From contig JOAA01000047.1 of assembly GCA_000720375.1 (NCBI GenBank), positions 1 to 60,701 on the forward strand: 60,701 bases of DNA. The letters are read 5' to 3'. The notes beneath the pieces were generated by a model. That model saw only the letters and a program-made list of their open reading frames with translations, did not search any database and was not told the origin of the DNA. The position numbers and the translations under genes are program-made. Below, one piece after another: positions 1-10,183 of this stretch. Each line of letters begins with the position of its first letter. Position 1 is the first letter of the stretch. The stretch is from Rhodococcus rhodnii (lineage in GTDB: Bacteria; Actinomycetota; Actinomycetes; Mycobacteriales; Pseudonocardiaceae).

Positions 1-945
1 TGTGCTGCTGTCGTTGGTGGTTGACAGGTTGGGTGTCGGGTTGGGTCTTCTGTAGCAGCCTCTCATACGGGGTCTGGCCGGCGAGGCCGCCGTGGGGACG
101 GTGAAAGTTGTAGTAGTCCTCCCATTCCTTGAGTTTGTCGTTGAAGGCACCGAGGTCGCCGAGGACGACGCCGTCGAGCAGGCGGTAGAACTCTTCGGCA
201 TCGATGCGGTGGGAGCGTTCCACCTTGCCGTTCAACCGCGGTGTGGCAGGCCGGATGTAGACATGGCCGATGCCCTGATCCAGGACGTGCCAGTGGAACG
301 CGGACTGGAACTCCGCGCCGTTGTCGGTTTGGATCTTCTCGACCTGGAACGGCAGTCGGGATAGCACGTAGTCGAGGAACTGGATCGCGGTCTTCTGGTC
401 CGAGCGCGGATAGATCCGCAGGATGCGCAGGCGGGTGCAGTCGTCGATCGCGGTGTACTGGTAGAACTTCCGCGTGCGCTGGTCGGTGCTGGTGGTGATC
501 GGCTCGACGAACTTGACGTCGATCTTGACGTCGATCTGCAACTGGTGGCCCGGGCGCTGTTTCTCGTAGCGCTTCCACCGCTTCTGGTGACGCTTGTAGC
601 GCTGGGAGACCGGCAACCGGTTCATGCCCAGGCGTTTGAGGATGCGGTAGATCGTCGAGGCGGCGATCTCGACGTCGTGGTAGCGACGCAGGTACATCTC
701 GATCTTCAACGGTCCGAAGTGGTAGTGCTGCCGCAGATGGATGATCTTCTCGACCACCTGGGGATGGGTGATGGTCGGGCAGTGCAACGGAGCGCTCGAA
801 CGGTCCTTCAGCCCGTCCAGGCCCTCGTCCTCCCAGCGGCGTTCCACCGGTAGAAGATGTTGCGGCTGATCCCGAAGTACCGGCACGTCGCCGCCACATT
901 CCCGCTGACCTCCTCGGCGTGACGAACAACGGCCAGACGCCGGTT
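1..945 (-). pseudogene. IS481-type transposase, frameshifted and cut by the window edge
   Basis: The minus strand encodes a DDE integrase-core (rve) transposase. Visible parts are an N-terminal helix-turn-helix piece (RRLAVVRHAEEVSGNVAATC), a core with KIQTDNGAEFQSAFHWHVLD, and the C-terminal signature YYNFHRPHGGLAGQTPYERL. The reading frame changes near 846, just after the YRW of the HTH region: the N-terminal part is in one frame and everything downstream in another, consistent with loss of one base. No convincing start codon precedes the N-terminal part. The other end of the gene lies beyond position 1. Sequence near 961-981 reads as a TGT-type terminus on the minus strand, so the element probably ends there. 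The family is clear; inactivity is inferred from the frameshift, although -1 frameshifting cannot be excluded. Confidence 0.75.
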
Positions 946-1201
946 AGGCCTCCCTAGATCAGGAGCCCAAGACTGTCAACAACCTCAGTCAGTTTTAGAG
1001 CTAGTCGTGACCGCCAACAGGGTCGTTGTGGTGGGCGGGATGTCGGTCAGCGTCACGCCGGTGGCGGTGCCTGGGCGCTATTGGTGACGCGACACTCACG
1101 CTCAACGCCGCCACCATGCTTATTTTCAACGCCGGTCAACAGCCACCAAGGCGCAGCCAGCCACCGATATGGGTTTGGGTGGCTGGCTGCGCCGCTACGG
1201 C

Positions 1202-4057
1202 TCAGCAGATGGTTGTGACGACGACCTTGACCGTGTCCTGGCGGCTGTTGCCCGCGCTATCTGTTGCGGTCAGTGTGAGCCGGTGTTCGCGCGACTCGCA
1301 TTTGCCGTACAGGCGGACGGTCGGGCTGGGACCGGTGCCGATCTGAACGGCTGGCTGTCCGTCCACGCTGTCGGTCCAGACCAGAGTCACCGGATCGCCT
1401 TCGGGGTCGGACACGTTGCTCTGCAGCGTCAGTTCGTGGAAGACCCCCTTCTCGTCGCGGCCGTTGACCGGTAGGTCGACGCCGTTGGGTGGGTTGGTGA
1501 TACGGACCTTGGGTGGCTGGTTCGGCTCGTCCTCTCGGATGGCGATTTTGACGGTGGCCGTGCCACAAGCGCCGAAGTCATCGCAGCCGCGGAAGGTCAC
1601 CGTGTGTGTGCCGGGTGCCGCGCCGGTGGTCGTGACTGGGTTGTGGCCAGTGGCGAAGCTCGCCGTCGCGCCGTCCAGGTGCCAGCTCACCCGGCTGTCG
1701 GGCAGTTGTCCCGTGTCGGGGTCGAGGCTGGTGCCGTGGAACACGATCGGCTCTGACCGCGCGAAGGTCGGCGTCGACCCGCCGGCGTTACTTGGGCTGG
1801 TGATCTCCACTGTGGGCGCATGGTTCACCACGGTCACATGGATCTTGTCGGTGGCGGTCGTCCCGTCCGGGAACGCGGCCGTGACCGTCACGTCATGGCC
1901 GCCGGGTGGCAGCGCGGCCGAGATCGGGTTCCCGGTGCCGAGCACGGCTCCGTTTCCACGGCGCCAGGTGATGGTGGGGGTGCCGTGGCCGTCTTTGTAG
2001 ACAGCCGCGCGGAACTCGGTGGGGCGCCCGGCCGCGAGGGTGGCGTCGTTGCTTGGTGTCTTGATAGCAATAGCGGCGGGCAGCGCGTCCCGGATCGCGC
2101 CGTAGGCGTGGATCACCCGGCGTTTAACGTCTTGATCCGGGCTGGTGCGCATGTTTCGGAGCAGGATGCTCTGCACGTCGTCCGCGTCCAGTCCCGGGTT
2201 CGCTGTCCAGATCAGCGCGGCGACCCCCGCGGCGTAGGGGCTGGAGAAACTCGTGCCGTTGACCGGGTAGGCCGCGTCAGCGGGCCTGCTGGGGTCGGGA
2301 CCGACCAGCACCGTGTACGGGGCGAAGATGTCGACGTGTTCCGGCCCGTAGTTGGATTTCGGAGCCCGACTCAGGGTGTTGCGTTCGAGCCCGCCGACAC
2401 AGAGCACACCGTTGTTCTCGCAGGGGGTATGCCAGTACTTCTCCCAGCACCCTATGAAGCATGTCTCCCTGTCAACATTCCTGCCGTCGTTGCCGGCGGC
2501 GGCGAACAGAAGCACCCCGGCCACATGGCGGAGCAGCGCGGTATAGACCTCGAACGGCAGGACCGACCATGACAGCGACCAGTGGACTGCGAGGCCAAAG
2601 CTCATGTTGAGGATCTTGGTCGCGAACTGTACCGGTATCGTCGCCGTGTCGATCGTGTCCGTCACCGTGAAGATGTCGGGCAAGGCGTACCACAAGTCGA
2701 GCTTTGCGACTGGGCCGGCGGGGCCGGCGGCGCCCCTGCCATTGTCGGGCACCCCAGCGGCGGCGCTGGCCACCTGGGTGCCGTGCCACGGCTTGTCGCT
2801 TTCGAAGTTGGGGCTAGCAGGGTCGACAAACGGAACCGTGCTGATCAGGTTCGTCTTCTCCGGCAGGTCGTTGTTCACCGCCGGCCGGAAACCCTGATCG
2901 ACAATCATCATCCGGATCTTGTTATCCAACCGGTCGACCGAGTCGAGCAGCGTCCACCCCTCGGTGACGCCGATGTCTTGCACGCTGCCGGAGTTCAGGT
3001 ACGACCAGTCGTAGGCGTTGCGGCTGTACGGGGTGGCCGGGTTGTTGTTGAAGCCAACCGGCCCAGTGGCTGCCTCCACGGTCGAGCCAGCGGGGATGGT
3101 CTGCGGCTCGCCGACCCAGTTCACCCCGATGCTCAGCTTGTTGTTGGCTTCCGCTGCTGCGGCGGCGAGCAGATTGAGCGCGACCCGGCTGGACACACTC
3201 AGCAACTCTGCCTTCTTCTTGCCCTCGTTAAGCTTGGCCAGGTCCCCACTGAGCTTGGACGGGTCAGCCCGGTCGGTATCGATGCGCACCAGGTATTGCG
3301 GAGTTGAACCCCTCACGTGTGAGTGCAGCCTGCGCACCACCGTGCCACGCCACCGATCCACGAACGCCCTCAAGACTGCCTGGTCAGCGGTGGCCAGGAT
3401 CAGCTCGTTAGCGACGAAGTCGACCTGTGTGCCCTCAGTGTCGACCAGGGCAGCGAGCGGCCGGGGTGTCCTGCCGTCGAAGCCAGGTAGATTCTTGATC
3501 CTTGGCTTGGCCTTGTCGGGGTTGATAACCACGGTGATGGGGCCTTCAGAGCCCTCATGTGCGGGGTCGCTGGCCAGGAGTTTCCCGCGCAGGGCTGCAC
3601 CTTGACGTTCGAGCCGTTCGACCCCGGCGGACGCCTGCCGCCAGCGAGCGAGTTCGGCCTCGCGCCCTGGCTGAGCGGCCAGCTCTCGTGTCTGCTGCTG
3701 CGTCCTGGCGACCAGCGTGCCGACCCGCTCGGTAAAACCCTGCAGGCTGACGTCGACGTCGCGTGTCCCTGCGCGCACCTGGTCCTCGGTGTGCCGCAGG
3801 TCCTGATCGAGGACCGCGAGATCGGCCGCGCTGATCGAGGCTGGCCCGGAGCGCTGCTCGTCGGCCACCTTGTGCAGCTCGGCTCGCAGCGCGACCAGGT
3901 CGGCATGGACGTCCGGCGCCGGGCGGGCGGATGCCTCGGGCGCGCCGGAAAGCGCCGAAAGCAGCGCACCAACCATCGCCACGAGAACACCGACCGCGAT
4001 GAAACGTGTTCCGTGGCCCCATGCGGTCGACGCACGCTGGCGTCTTGTTCTGTCCAT
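1202..4057 (-). CDS. Secreted subtilisin-like serine protease with C-terminal Ig/PKD-like repeats
   Basis: A 951-residue exported S8-family peptidase. An arginine-rich N-terminus and a hydrophobic stretch (FIAVGVLVAMVGALLSAL) form a signal peptide. A long helical prodomain-like region follows. The catalytic domain shows the Asp motif (MMIVDQGF), the His motif (PWHGTQVASAAAG) and the Ser motif (VNGTSFSSPYAAGVAALIW). The last 250 residues are repeated beta-sandwich domains (VNHAPTVEITSPS, PPKVRITNPPNG), typical of extracellular carbohydrate or protein binding. The ATG start is supported by an AGGAGGG five bases upstream. The gene is monocistronic, with about 500 bp of non-coding DNA on its 5' side. 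The natural substrate is unknown. Confidence 0.9.
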   Translation of the reverse strand: MDRTRRQRASTAWGHGTRFIAVGVLVAMVGALLSALSGAPEASARPAPDVHADLVALRAELHKVADEQRSGPASISAADLAVLDQDLRHTEDQVRAGTRDVDVSLQGFTERVGTLVARTQQQTRELAAQPGREAELARWRQASAGVERLERQGAALRGKLLASDPAHEGSEGPITVVINPDKAKPRIKNLPGFDGRTPRPLAALVDTEGTQVDFVANELILATADQAVLRAFVDRWRGTVVRRLHSHVRGSTPQYLVRIDTDRADPSKLSGDLAKLNEGKKKAELLSVSSRVALNLLAAAAAEANNKLSIGVNWVGEPQTIPAGSTVEAATGPVGFNNNPATPYSRNAYDWSYLNSGSVQDIGVTEGWTLLDSVDRLDNKIRMMIVDQGFRPAVNNDLPEKTNLISTVPFVDPASPNFESDKPWHGTQVASAAAGVPDNGRGAAGPAGPVAKLDLWYALPDIFTVTDTIDTATIPVQFATKILNMSFGLAVHWSLSWSVLPFEVYTALLRHVAGVLLFAAAGNDGRNVDRETCFIGCWEKYWHTPCENNGVLCVGGLERNTLSRAPKSNYGPEHVDIFAPYTVLVGPDPSRPADAAYPVNGTSFSSPYAAGVAALIWTANPGLDADDVQSILLRNMRTSPDQDVKRRVIHAYGAIRDALPAAIAIKTPSNDATLAAGRPTEFRAAVYKDGHGTPTITWRRGNGAVLGTGNPISAALPPGGHDVTVTAAFPDGTTATDKIHVTVVNHAPTVEITSPSNAGGSTPTFARSEPIVFHGTSLDPDTGQLPDSRVSWHLDGATASFATGHNPVTTTGAAPGTHTVTFRGCDDFGACGTATVKIAIREDEPNQPPKVRITNPPNGVDLPVNGRDEKGVFHELTLQSNVSDPEGDPVTLVWTDSVDGQPAVQIGTGPSPTVRLYGKCESREHRLTLTATDSAGNSRQDTVKVVVTTIC

Positions 4058-4571
4058 GATTCCCTCCTGCCTCGCTCGGCGCTGTCTTTCAGGTGACCTT
4101 CGCTCAGGCTGCAGTCGTGCGTCGTGTAGGAAATCCGCGATCGTTTGATCGGAAAGTCCAGCAATGTGAATTGCTCAGACTATCCGCGGGAAGAAAGAAC
4201 TCGACGGTGTTCGGTGGCGAAACTTGGTCAACGACGCAGACGCGCGTGTCTGTTCCGCTTGAAGGTGGCGGGCGACGAGCGCTGAACGGCGGTTCGCAAG
4301 ATAGGTCCGGACAGTGGCCGGGCGAGTTGTCCAGACTTACCTTGCGGATTCGACGATGTCCTGGCCACCGGCCGCAGCGGTATTCAACTTCTCCCGGAGG
4401 TCCGGACGACATTCAACAGCCGACCGCCATATACCCCGCCCGCTCGAGGAAGCGCAGTGAGCGGTCTACCTCGCGACGTGCCCGCCGGTCCCGAAACACG
4501 TTTCCCCTGGGGTCCTGTGCCCCTAGTGGGAAATGGAATGGCCGGAACACAGACAGTGTGAAGCGGAACGG
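4058..4571. other. Intergenic region, no gene seen
   Basis: This holds the promoter side of the protease gene and the 3' side of the first RTX-like gene. I see no coding similarity, RNA gene or clear terminator in it. Confidence 0.5.
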
Positions 4572-5324
4572 CTATGGCTCGCAGTTGACGATGGTTGGGC
4601 CGTTCTTGCACTTGTCGGTACCGTTTCCGCCGTCGAGCTTGTTGGTACCGGCCCCTCCGTCGAGGTCATCGTCGCCGTCGTTACCGTATAGGGTGTCGTC
4701 GTCATCCTCGCCGAGCAATGTGTCGGCGCCTTCTCCACCGGCAAGAAGGTCATTACCAGCCTGGCCGGACAAGGCGTCATCGCCAGGCCCCCCATACAGC
4801 TGGTCATTGCCGCGGTGACCGTACAGGATGTCGTTGCCGTGTCCGGCAAATAGGACGTCATGGCCACCATGACCGTGCAGGTTGTCGTTACCGTCCCCCC
4901 CGTATAGGTAGTCGCTGCCGCTGCCACCACGCATCTTGTCAGCGCCGGTCCCGCCGTGAAGCTCCGACCGCGTCTCGGTGGAATTTGTGATGCGGTCGTC
5001 GCCCTCGCTACCGTAGACCTTGATCCAGGTGACGCCAGTGCTATTGCATCGCACCCTGGTCCGGTCGTTCGGGTTCGGGTAGGTGCACCCCTGTCCGGGG
5101 TTCATCCACACCTCGTCATGGACGAAATACCAGCCCCCGGCGAACGTCACCTCGACTCTGTTGTTGTCGTCGGGAGCCGTGGTGTACCGCAGCTCGGACC
5201 CGTCCACCAGCACCGTGCCTCCGCCGGCCGCGTTCGCGACACTGGTGGAAAGCAGGCCCTGCGCCGCAATCACGGCGGCCACCGTGCCGAGTCTCAACGT
5301 GGCCCTTTCCCAAGATCCTTTCAC
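4572..5324 (-). CDS. Secreted RTX-like calcium-binding repeat protein, copy 1
   Basis: A 250-residue protein starting at a GTG; the start was chosen because the same signal peptide begins the tandem copy just upstream. The N-terminus (VKGSWERATLRLGTV, then AAVIAAQGLLSTSVANAA) is an export signal. The middle carries a short disulfide-type region, and the C-terminal half is a run of glycine/aspartate nonapeptides (GGSGSDYLYGGDGNDNLHG and similar), the beta-roll repeats that bind calcium outside the cell. It ends in GGNGTDKCKNGP with cysteines. There is no protease or lipase domain, so it is probably a structural or adhesive exoprotein. It is a tandem duplicate of the gene at 5468-6220. Confidence 0.85.
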   Translation of the reverse strand: MKGSWERATLRLGTVAAVIAAQGLLSTSVANAAGGGTVLVDGSELRYTTAPDDNNRVEVTFAGGWYFVHDEVWMNPGQGCTYPNPNDRTRVRCNSTGVTWIKVYGSEGDDRITNSTETRSELHGGTGADKMRGGSGSDYLYGGDGNDNLHGHGGHDVLFAGHGNDILYGHRGNDQLYGGPGDDALSGQAGNDLLAGGEGADTLLGEDDDDTLYGNDGDDDLDGGAGTNKLDGGNGTDKCKNGPTIVNCEP

Positions 5325-5364
5325 TTGTTCTTCCTCCCTCGTTGCACTAGTCGTCCATAGGGCT

Positions 5365-5408
5365 ACGTCGTTTGAGTGGTGGGTGCTGGTTGTGCCACTC
5401 AACGACGT
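5365..5408. promoter_or_regulatory. Inverted repeat upstream of RTX-like gene copy 1
   Basis: Arms ACGTCGTTTGAGTGG and CCACTCAACGACGT surround a loop of about 15 bases. The arms match except for one base missing on one side. It lies 41-84 bases upstream of the GTG start. The same structure recurs upstream of copy 2, so it travelled with the duplication and may be an operator or a 5'-UTR hairpin. Confidence 0.55.
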
Positions 5409-5467
5409 TCTGTCGTCGTTCGGTCTTTGTTGGTTGCCCTGGAGAGGCCAGTGTGAAGGCGGAACGG

Positions 5468-6220
5468 CTACGACTCGCAGCCAATGATGTCGGGACCGTT
5501 TATGCACTTGTCGGTGCCGGTACCGCCATTGAGCCGGTTGTTACCGGCCCCACCATCAAGATCGTCGTCGCCCGCATTGCCAAATAGTGCATCGTCGCCG
5601 TCGTGACCACGCAACGTGTCATCGCCAGGTCCGCCGGATATGGTGTCGTTGTTGTGCTCGCCGTACAGGATGTCCTTGCCCGGGCCGCCGTCAATCTCGT
5701 CATTGCCACGCCAGCCATATATGGTGTCGTCGCCATCGCCGCCAAATAGGTGGTCGCCGAAGCTCTTGCCATTCAGGATGTCGTTACCGTCCTCCCCATA
5801 CAGGTGGTCGTGGAAGGTGTAACCGCGCAACACGTCGTCGCCAGGTCCACCCCAGAGCTTCGACCGCGTCCCGGTGTAGTTGTTGATCTCGTCGTTGCGG
5901 TCGCCGCCATAGACCTCGATTACGCTGACGCCGCTGGCGCTGCATTGCACTACGGTCTGATCGTTCGGGTTCGGGTAGTTGCACCCCACGCCGGGAAGCA
6001 TCCACACCTGGTCACCGATGAAGTACGAGCCACCGGAGATCCTGATCGAGACGGCGTTCTTATCGTTGGGGGCTGTGGTGTACCGCAGGACAGACCCGTC
6101 CACTAGCACCTGGCCTCCGCCAGCCGCGTTCGCGACACTGGTGGAAAGCAGGCCCTGCGCCGCAATCACGGCGGCCACCGTGCCGAGTCTCAACGTCGCC
6201 CTTTCCCAAGATCCTTTCAC
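5468..6220 (-). CDS. Secreted RTX-like calcium-binding repeat protein, copy 2
   Basis: A 250-residue paralogue of the downstream neighbour, with the same GTG start, the same length and an almost identical signal peptide (VKGSWERATLRLGTV onward). The mature parts have diverged. The C-terminal region again consists of glycine/aspartate-rich nonapeptides (GGDGDDTIYGWRGNDEIDGG) expected to form a calcium-loaded beta-roll, ending in GGTGTDKCINGP. Intact, matching signal peptides and open frames suggest both copies are functional. The biological role is unknown; an extracellular structural role is the safest reading. Confidence 0.85.
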   Translation of the reverse strand: MKGSWERATLRLGTVAAVIAAQGLLSTSVANAAGGGQVLVDGSVLRYTTAPNDKNAVSIRISGGSYFIGDQVWMLPGVGCNYPNPNDQTVVQCSASGVSVIEVYGGDRNDEINNYTGTRSKLWGGPGDDVLRGYTFHDHLYGEDGNDILNGKSFGDHLFGGDGDDTIYGWRGNDEIDGGPGKDILYGEHNNDTISGGPGDDTLRGHDGDDALFGNAGDDDLDGGAGNNRLNGGTGTDKCINGPDIIGCES

Positions 6221-6262
6221 TTGTTCCTCCTCCCTCGTTGCACTAGTCGTCCGTCAGGGATT

Positions 6263-6305
6263 ACGTCGTTTGAGTGGTGGGCGTTGGTTTTGCCACTCAA
6301 CGACG
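6263..6305. promoter_or_regulatory. Inverted repeat upstream of RTX-like gene copy 2
   Basis: The same hairpin as at 5365-5408: ACGTCGTTTGAGTGG, about 14 loop bases, then CCACTCAACGACG. No gene ends just before it, so it is not simply a terminator. This favours a regulatory role for the downstream secreted-protein gene. Confidence 0.55.
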
Positions 6306-6624
6306 CGGCAGCACATCGATTGGTCTTCTTGCCCCGGTGCTCCGAACCCTCCGTGCACTTCGGGTCAATGGCAGCCCTGCACAGAGAAGTTCGTGCAGTA
6401 GGCAGTCTGCGCCCGACACCTGGACAACAGGGGGCCAGAGTCGGCCAATGTGTGCCACGTACCAAAACGCGCCAGGCAGTCGAGTGCGCTGAACGAGCTT
6501 CGCCAAGCGGGGCTTGCTGCTACCACAAGCGATCCGACACCTGAGCACCGACGGACTACCCCTCACTGGCATTTATTGCCAAGCGGTTGGCTTAAGGGCT
6601 CGTGTCCGTCATCAACGGGGGAGC

Positions 6625-6824
6625 GTGGTGAAACCGCAGCGTTGCCGCGGCATGAGCACGACGGGGGCATCGCGGCCGACAGCGGCGCCGACATCGCCGT
6701 GGAATCCGCCGACGTCGTGCTGTTGCGCGGCCAGGTGAGTACCGTGCTGGACGCTCGTAAGACCAGCGCCCGCGCCTACCAGCGCACCCGCGGCAACCCA
6801 GCGTTGACGTTCGCCTTCAACGGC
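6625..6824 (+). pseudogene. Remnant of a P-type (heavy-metal) ATPase
   Basis: A short plus-strand stretch encodes GGIAADSGADIAVESADV, followed by VLLRGQVSTVLDARKTSARA. This matches the conserved segment just after the GDGxNDxxAL hinge motif of P1-type ATPases, up to the next transmembrane helix. Upstream, only a degraded AAL-like trace of the hinge motif remains. Similarity stops exactly at the left terminal inverted repeat of the ISL3 element, so the gene was probably broken by that insertion or by later deletion. Confidence 0.6.
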
Positions 6825-8583
6825 GGTTCTGGCACGGTTTTCGTGATCTGACCGGTTGGTTCAGTCGGTGAGCAGGACGCGTTTGCGGAGCAGGTCGGGT
6901 TTGGCGCGGCCGAACATCTGGCGTTTGAGCATCTTGATCCGGTTGACGTGGCCTTCGACGGGACCGCTGTTCCAGGGCAGGGTGAGCCCGGCGGTGACCG
7001 CGTCCTGGTCGCGCCGCAGACCCACGACGAAGGAACGCAGTGCTGGCTGATCATCGGCGTCGATGGCGGTCATCCAGGCTTCCAGGTTCTGGCCGCGCAA
7101 CGAGCACATCATGGTGGCGAACGCGCGGACATGGCTGGTCAGGGCGTTCAGGTGGGGGCTGGCGGCGAGGATGGCGTCCATTCGTTGCTGGTCGGTGGAG
7201 TCCATAGTCTTGGGGTCGGTCATGATCCATCCGACGACGCGTCGGACTGACGGCGGTGTGCGTGGTGGCTGCGGAACGCGTGCGGTTGTGCGGAATTGGT
7301 GCAGGTATTGGCGTATCAGGGTGGAGCCGCCGCGGTAGCCACGTGCGGTGATCTCAGCGAGCAGGGCGCTCGCGTTGGTGCATCCGGCATTCCAGCGTTC
7401 GTGCAGATAGGGCTTGAATTCGTCCAGCAGGCTGGGACGGCGTCCGGTTCCGTTGCGGGTCAACAATTCCTCCACTGTTTCGGCGCGGGCGAAGCGGCGC
7501 ACGGTCCCGCGTGCCAGGTCCAGGCGGCGGCAGATGGCATTGATCCCAACACCTTCGGCGAGCAACGTATGCACAGCCGCATGGCGTTCGCGTGCTCGAA
7601 CGGCCCACCGATCCGTCCGGTCGCTGGGCTCGGTGGACGGTGAGAGCGGTGGGTTAGCGTCGAGGTCGAGCTGGCTGTCACTGAGCTGCGTTTCGTCGTT
7701 GTCGACGTCGTGCTCGATCTGCACGGCTAGAGCCGCTGCCAATGCCAAACAGTCTTTGTGCCGGGCTACCGTGCGCTCGACCGCATCGGCCAGGTTGTTC
7801 CAGACATGCCATCGATCAGCCACCTGTACGGCGTTCGGTGCGCCCTCGCGGGCGCCCTCGGCATAGGCGCCGGCACGGTCTCGGCAGACAATCTCTACGC
7901 CCGGATGGGCGCGCAGCCATTCGGACAGCGTCTGCGCGGTGCGGTCGGTCAGCACGTCGACCGGTAGGCGTGACTCCATGTCGATCAGCAGCGTGCCGTA
8001 GTGATGTCCGCGGCGCAGGGCGAAATCGTCCACTCCGAGCACCCGAGGCGTGGCTCGGTCGGGGTCGGGCAGGCCACGCAGCATGCGCAGCAAGGTCATC
8101 CGGCTGACCGACGCGGCCAACCGCTGGGTCAACCGGGCCCCGGCGCGGCCGCCTAACGCCAAGGCCACTGCACCCAGCATCCGCTGCAAGATCGTGGTGC
8201 GCCGGGCGTGTCGAGCGGCCAGTTCGGGCACCTGCTCGGCGAACGTCGTACGGGCGCAGTCGGGGTTGTCGCAGAACAACCGCCGGACGGTCAACCGGAC
8301 CAACACCTCCCGGCCCGCCGTGGCGGTGTCGGATAAGTGCCGGTTATAGCGACTATGCACCCGGCCGGACATCAATCCGCAGTCCGGACACGCTGCCGGT
8401 GCCCCGCTGGTCCTGGCCTCGATCCTGACCATGCCGCCCACCGCGGACACAGCGGCGATCCGGACACCGGTCAAAGGCGGCCACAGAACCCGAACCAGAT
8501 CAAGATCAACACACTTCGATCATGATCAACTACAGGTCAAGTCAGCCCACACCCGGGTCCATCACGGAAACCGTGCCAGAACC
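6825..8583. mobile_element. ISL3-family insertion sequence
   Basis: The element is bounded by 23-bp terminal inverted repeats at 6825-6847 and 8561-8583 that match at 22 of 23 positions (outer sequence GGTTCTGGCACGG). It contains one intact transposase gene on the minus strand. The 8 bp flanking each end do not match, so no target duplication is visible. This suggests rearrangement after insertion. Confidence 0.85.
6861..8474 (-). CDS. ISL3-family transposase
   Basis: An intact 537-residue transposase. The N-terminal zinc ribbon has CPDCG (residues about 34-38) and a second pair in FCDNPDC. The DDE catalytic core begins at [20 protein letters not shown] and continues with [19 protein letters not shown] and [19 protein letters not shown], the usual ISL3 signatures. 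The helical insertion and the C-terminal [11 protein letters not shown] and [20 protein letters not shown] motifs are all present, and the length is normal for the family. It sits inside matching terminal repeats, so the element may still be able to move. Confidence 0.93.
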   Translation of the reverse strand: MTGVRIAAVSAVGGMVRIEARTSGAPAACPDCGLMSGRVHSRYNRHLSDTATAGREVLVRLTVRRLFCDNPDCARTTFAEQVPELAARHARRTTILQRMLGAVALALGGRAGARLTQRLAASVSRMTLLRMLRGLPDPDRATPRVLGVDDFALRRGHHYGTLLIDMESRLPVDVLTDRTAQTLSEWLRAHPGVEIVCRDRAGAYAEGAREGAPNAVQVADRWHVWNNLADAVERTVARHKDCLALAAALAVQIEHDVDNDETQLSDSQLDLDANPPLSPSTEPSDRTDRWAVRARERHAAVHTLLAEGVGINAICRRLDLARGTVRRFARAETVEELLTRNGTGRRPSLLDEFKPYLHERWNAGCTNASALLAEITARGYRGGSTLIRQYLHQFRTTARVPQPPRTPPSVRRVVGWIMTDPKTMDSTDQQRMDAILAASPHLNALTSHVRAFATMMCSLRGQNLEAWMTAIDADDQPALRSFVVGLRRDQDAVTAGLTLPWNSGPVEGHVNRIKMLKRQMFGRAKPDLLRKRVLLTD

Positions 8584-8802
8584 ACGAATGGAGCGGCGTT
8601 GACAGCGTCGGACTGGCGGCCGAGTCAAGCGGGCACTTCGCCCAAAGCCGCAGTACCGGCGGCCAACCGCGAGCAGACCAGGGCCATCCGAGATTGGGCC
8701 CGGCAGAATGGCCACGAGCTGTGCGACCGCGGCCGTATCCCTCCTACCGTCATCAAGGCATTCGAGGCGGCACACGCTGGTGGCAAAGACAAGAAGAAGT
8801 AG
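8584..8802 (+). pseudogene. C-terminal fragment of an Lsr2-like nucleoid protein
   Basis: The segment [20 protein letters not shown] followed by [16 protein letters not shown] is the AT-hook-like DNA-binding domain at the C-terminus of Lsr2 proteins (the RGR motif contacts the minor groove). The N-terminal dimerisation domain is missing. The frame runs straight into the right terminus of the ISL3 element, which probably removed the 5' end. A lysine-rich tail (GGKDKKK) precedes the stop codon. A fusion transcript is possible but unlikely to give a normal Lsr2. Confidence 0.65.
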
Positions 8803-8924
8803 CCGCCGAAGGCGACACCAGGCTCACAGCTAAAGCCGCCCGCCCTGCCCAAGGACTTCGTGGGCTCTCGACCTAAATCTGCGAGGTACGGTGAGTTCGG
8901 CCCAGCGCGGCTGGCCGCTGGTCT

Positions 8925-9725
8925 TCACGTTCCGGCCTGGGCCATCAGCTGGGCACTGGCTGTCCGTCCTGGCGAATCGTTCCTGATCTTCGCCACGAGT
9001 AGCCGGGATCGGCCTGCACCGATACGGAGCTTTCGCCGCAGCGTGTCCGCGGAGATCGGCCGGCGGTGCGCCTCCCAGTGGCGGGCATCCTCTTCTCTCG
9101 CCCGCTCGAGAAGATCGTCATCATCCACCGTTGATATCGTCATCTCTCTTTGTTTTCTCACCTGAGCGGCGTCGGACCCCGCGCCGGTCGCGGACGGCGC
9201 TGACGCCTCATCAGCCATTTGTTCTTTGGCAGTAGCAGACACGATCTCGTCTGGACCCACTTCGTCGGGTGCGACTGTGTTCGCTTGACAGGTAGAGGAC
9301 AAGGCCCTCAGCAGGTCTGGACCTACTTCGGCCCAGCCGATGAGCAACAGTGGGCCCACTGCGTCGAACGCGGCCTTGCCGTACTCGCCCGCGACCATCG
9401 GGTCGGCCACGTTCAACGCCCACGTGACCACGCTGGCGAAGAGCAGAAGACGGCGCGCCGGTCGCAACTGATTCGGCGAGGCGCCCGCGAGCGCCAGGTG
9501 ACGGCTGCCAAGGAGGAGCCCGAGAATCGAGAGATCAACCGCAGGTGCGACGAGTGGCGCGACCCAGACGGGCACACCAAGGCGGAGAGCAAGGTTGAGC
9601 ACGTTGCCGAAGCCGAACAGGAAGGTTAGGCCGACGACGACGCCGATGATCACGGTGACGGCCTTTACGACGATGGCACCGTCCGGACCTGATCGAGTTG
9701 ACACTTCAGCCGCGGGCCGGGTCAT
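8925..9725 (-). CDS. DUF2637 (SpdB-like) membrane protein of an integrative element
   Basis: A 266-residue protein with four predicted membrane helices in the first 130 residues ([64 protein letters not shown]), then a polar cytoplasmic tail ending in an HTH-like segment ([20 protein letters not shown]). This architecture is DUF2637, common on actinomycete conjugative plasmids and integrative elements, where it is linked to DNA spread or to regulation. Its start overlaps the stop of the upstream HTH gene (ATGA), so the two are co-translated. With the broken integrase nearby, it is probably a relic of an integrated element. Confidence 0.7.
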   Translation of the reverse strand: MTRPAAEVSTRSGPDGAIVVKAVTVIIGVVVGLTFLFGFGNVLNLALRLGVPVWVAPLVAPAVDLSILGLLLGSRHLALAGASPNQLRPARRLLLFASVVTWALNVADPMVAGEYGKAAFDAVGPLLLIGWAEVGPDLLRALSSTCQANTVAPDEVGPDEIVSATAKEQMADEASAPSATGAGSDAAQVRKQREMTISTVDDDDLLERAREEDARHWEAHRRPISADTLRRKLRIGAGRSRLLVAKIRNDSPGRTASAQLMAQAGT

Positions 9726-10183
9726 CGAGGATCACCTGCTTCGATGCGCGGACGTCCATGTGTGTCTCGGGTGGGGACACCACGTTCGCGCAGCTTGGCC
9801 AGCACAGTGGTGTGGGCGACGCCCAGATGTTGGCCGACTCGCGCCAATGACCAGCCGAGGTTGTACAGGTGGATGGCGTTGTCGACCTGGTCGGGGGAGA
9901 GGCCGCGGCGGCGCATCGGCACGCCGTGCCGGTGGAGGATGTTGCTGACCGTTCGCCGCTCGATGCCGAACCGGTCACCCAGTTCGTACATCGTCGAGCC
10001 GGAGTGATACCCGGCGATCAGCTGCTGGATCTGGTCGTGGTCGAGTTGCCGGCCACGCCGAGGCCGGTCTCGCTTGGTCAGCTGCGGTTCGGGTACTACT
10101 TCGAGGCTGGGGAGCTTCTCGCGAAGCTGCTCCAGGGCCCTGACCTGGTCTTTCGGGTTGTAATAAGCTCCCCCAAGGTCCAC
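9722..10183 (-). CDS. Small protein with two helix-turn-helix segments, resolvase C-terminus-like
   Basis: A 153-residue basic protein with two HTH units: one at about residues 70-95 ([20 protein letters not shown]) and one at 105-140 ([20 protein letters not shown]). Both resemble the DNA-binding tails of serine recombinases or Hin-like proteins. No catalytic recombinase domain is present. The short N-terminal section ([20 protein letters not shown]) may be the relic of a longer protein. The GTG start has a weak AGGGAG upstream. It is translationally coupled to the DUF2637 gene. It is probably a regulator or a recombinase fragment of the integrative element. Confidence 0.5.
   Translation of the reverse strand: MDLGGAYYNPKDQVRALEQLREKLPSLEVVPEPQLTKRDRPRRGRQLDHDQIQQLIAGYHSGSTMYELGDRFGIERRTVSNILHRHGVPMRRRGLSPDQVDNAIHLYNLGWSLARVGQHLGVAHTTVLAKLRERGVPTRDTHGRPRIEAGDPR

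Noticed and set aside
6450..6851. A continuous open frame suggesting a 133-residue protein
   Set aside because: Only the last third resembles a known family (P-type ATPase); the first part is unrelated frame, so it was recorded as a remnant.
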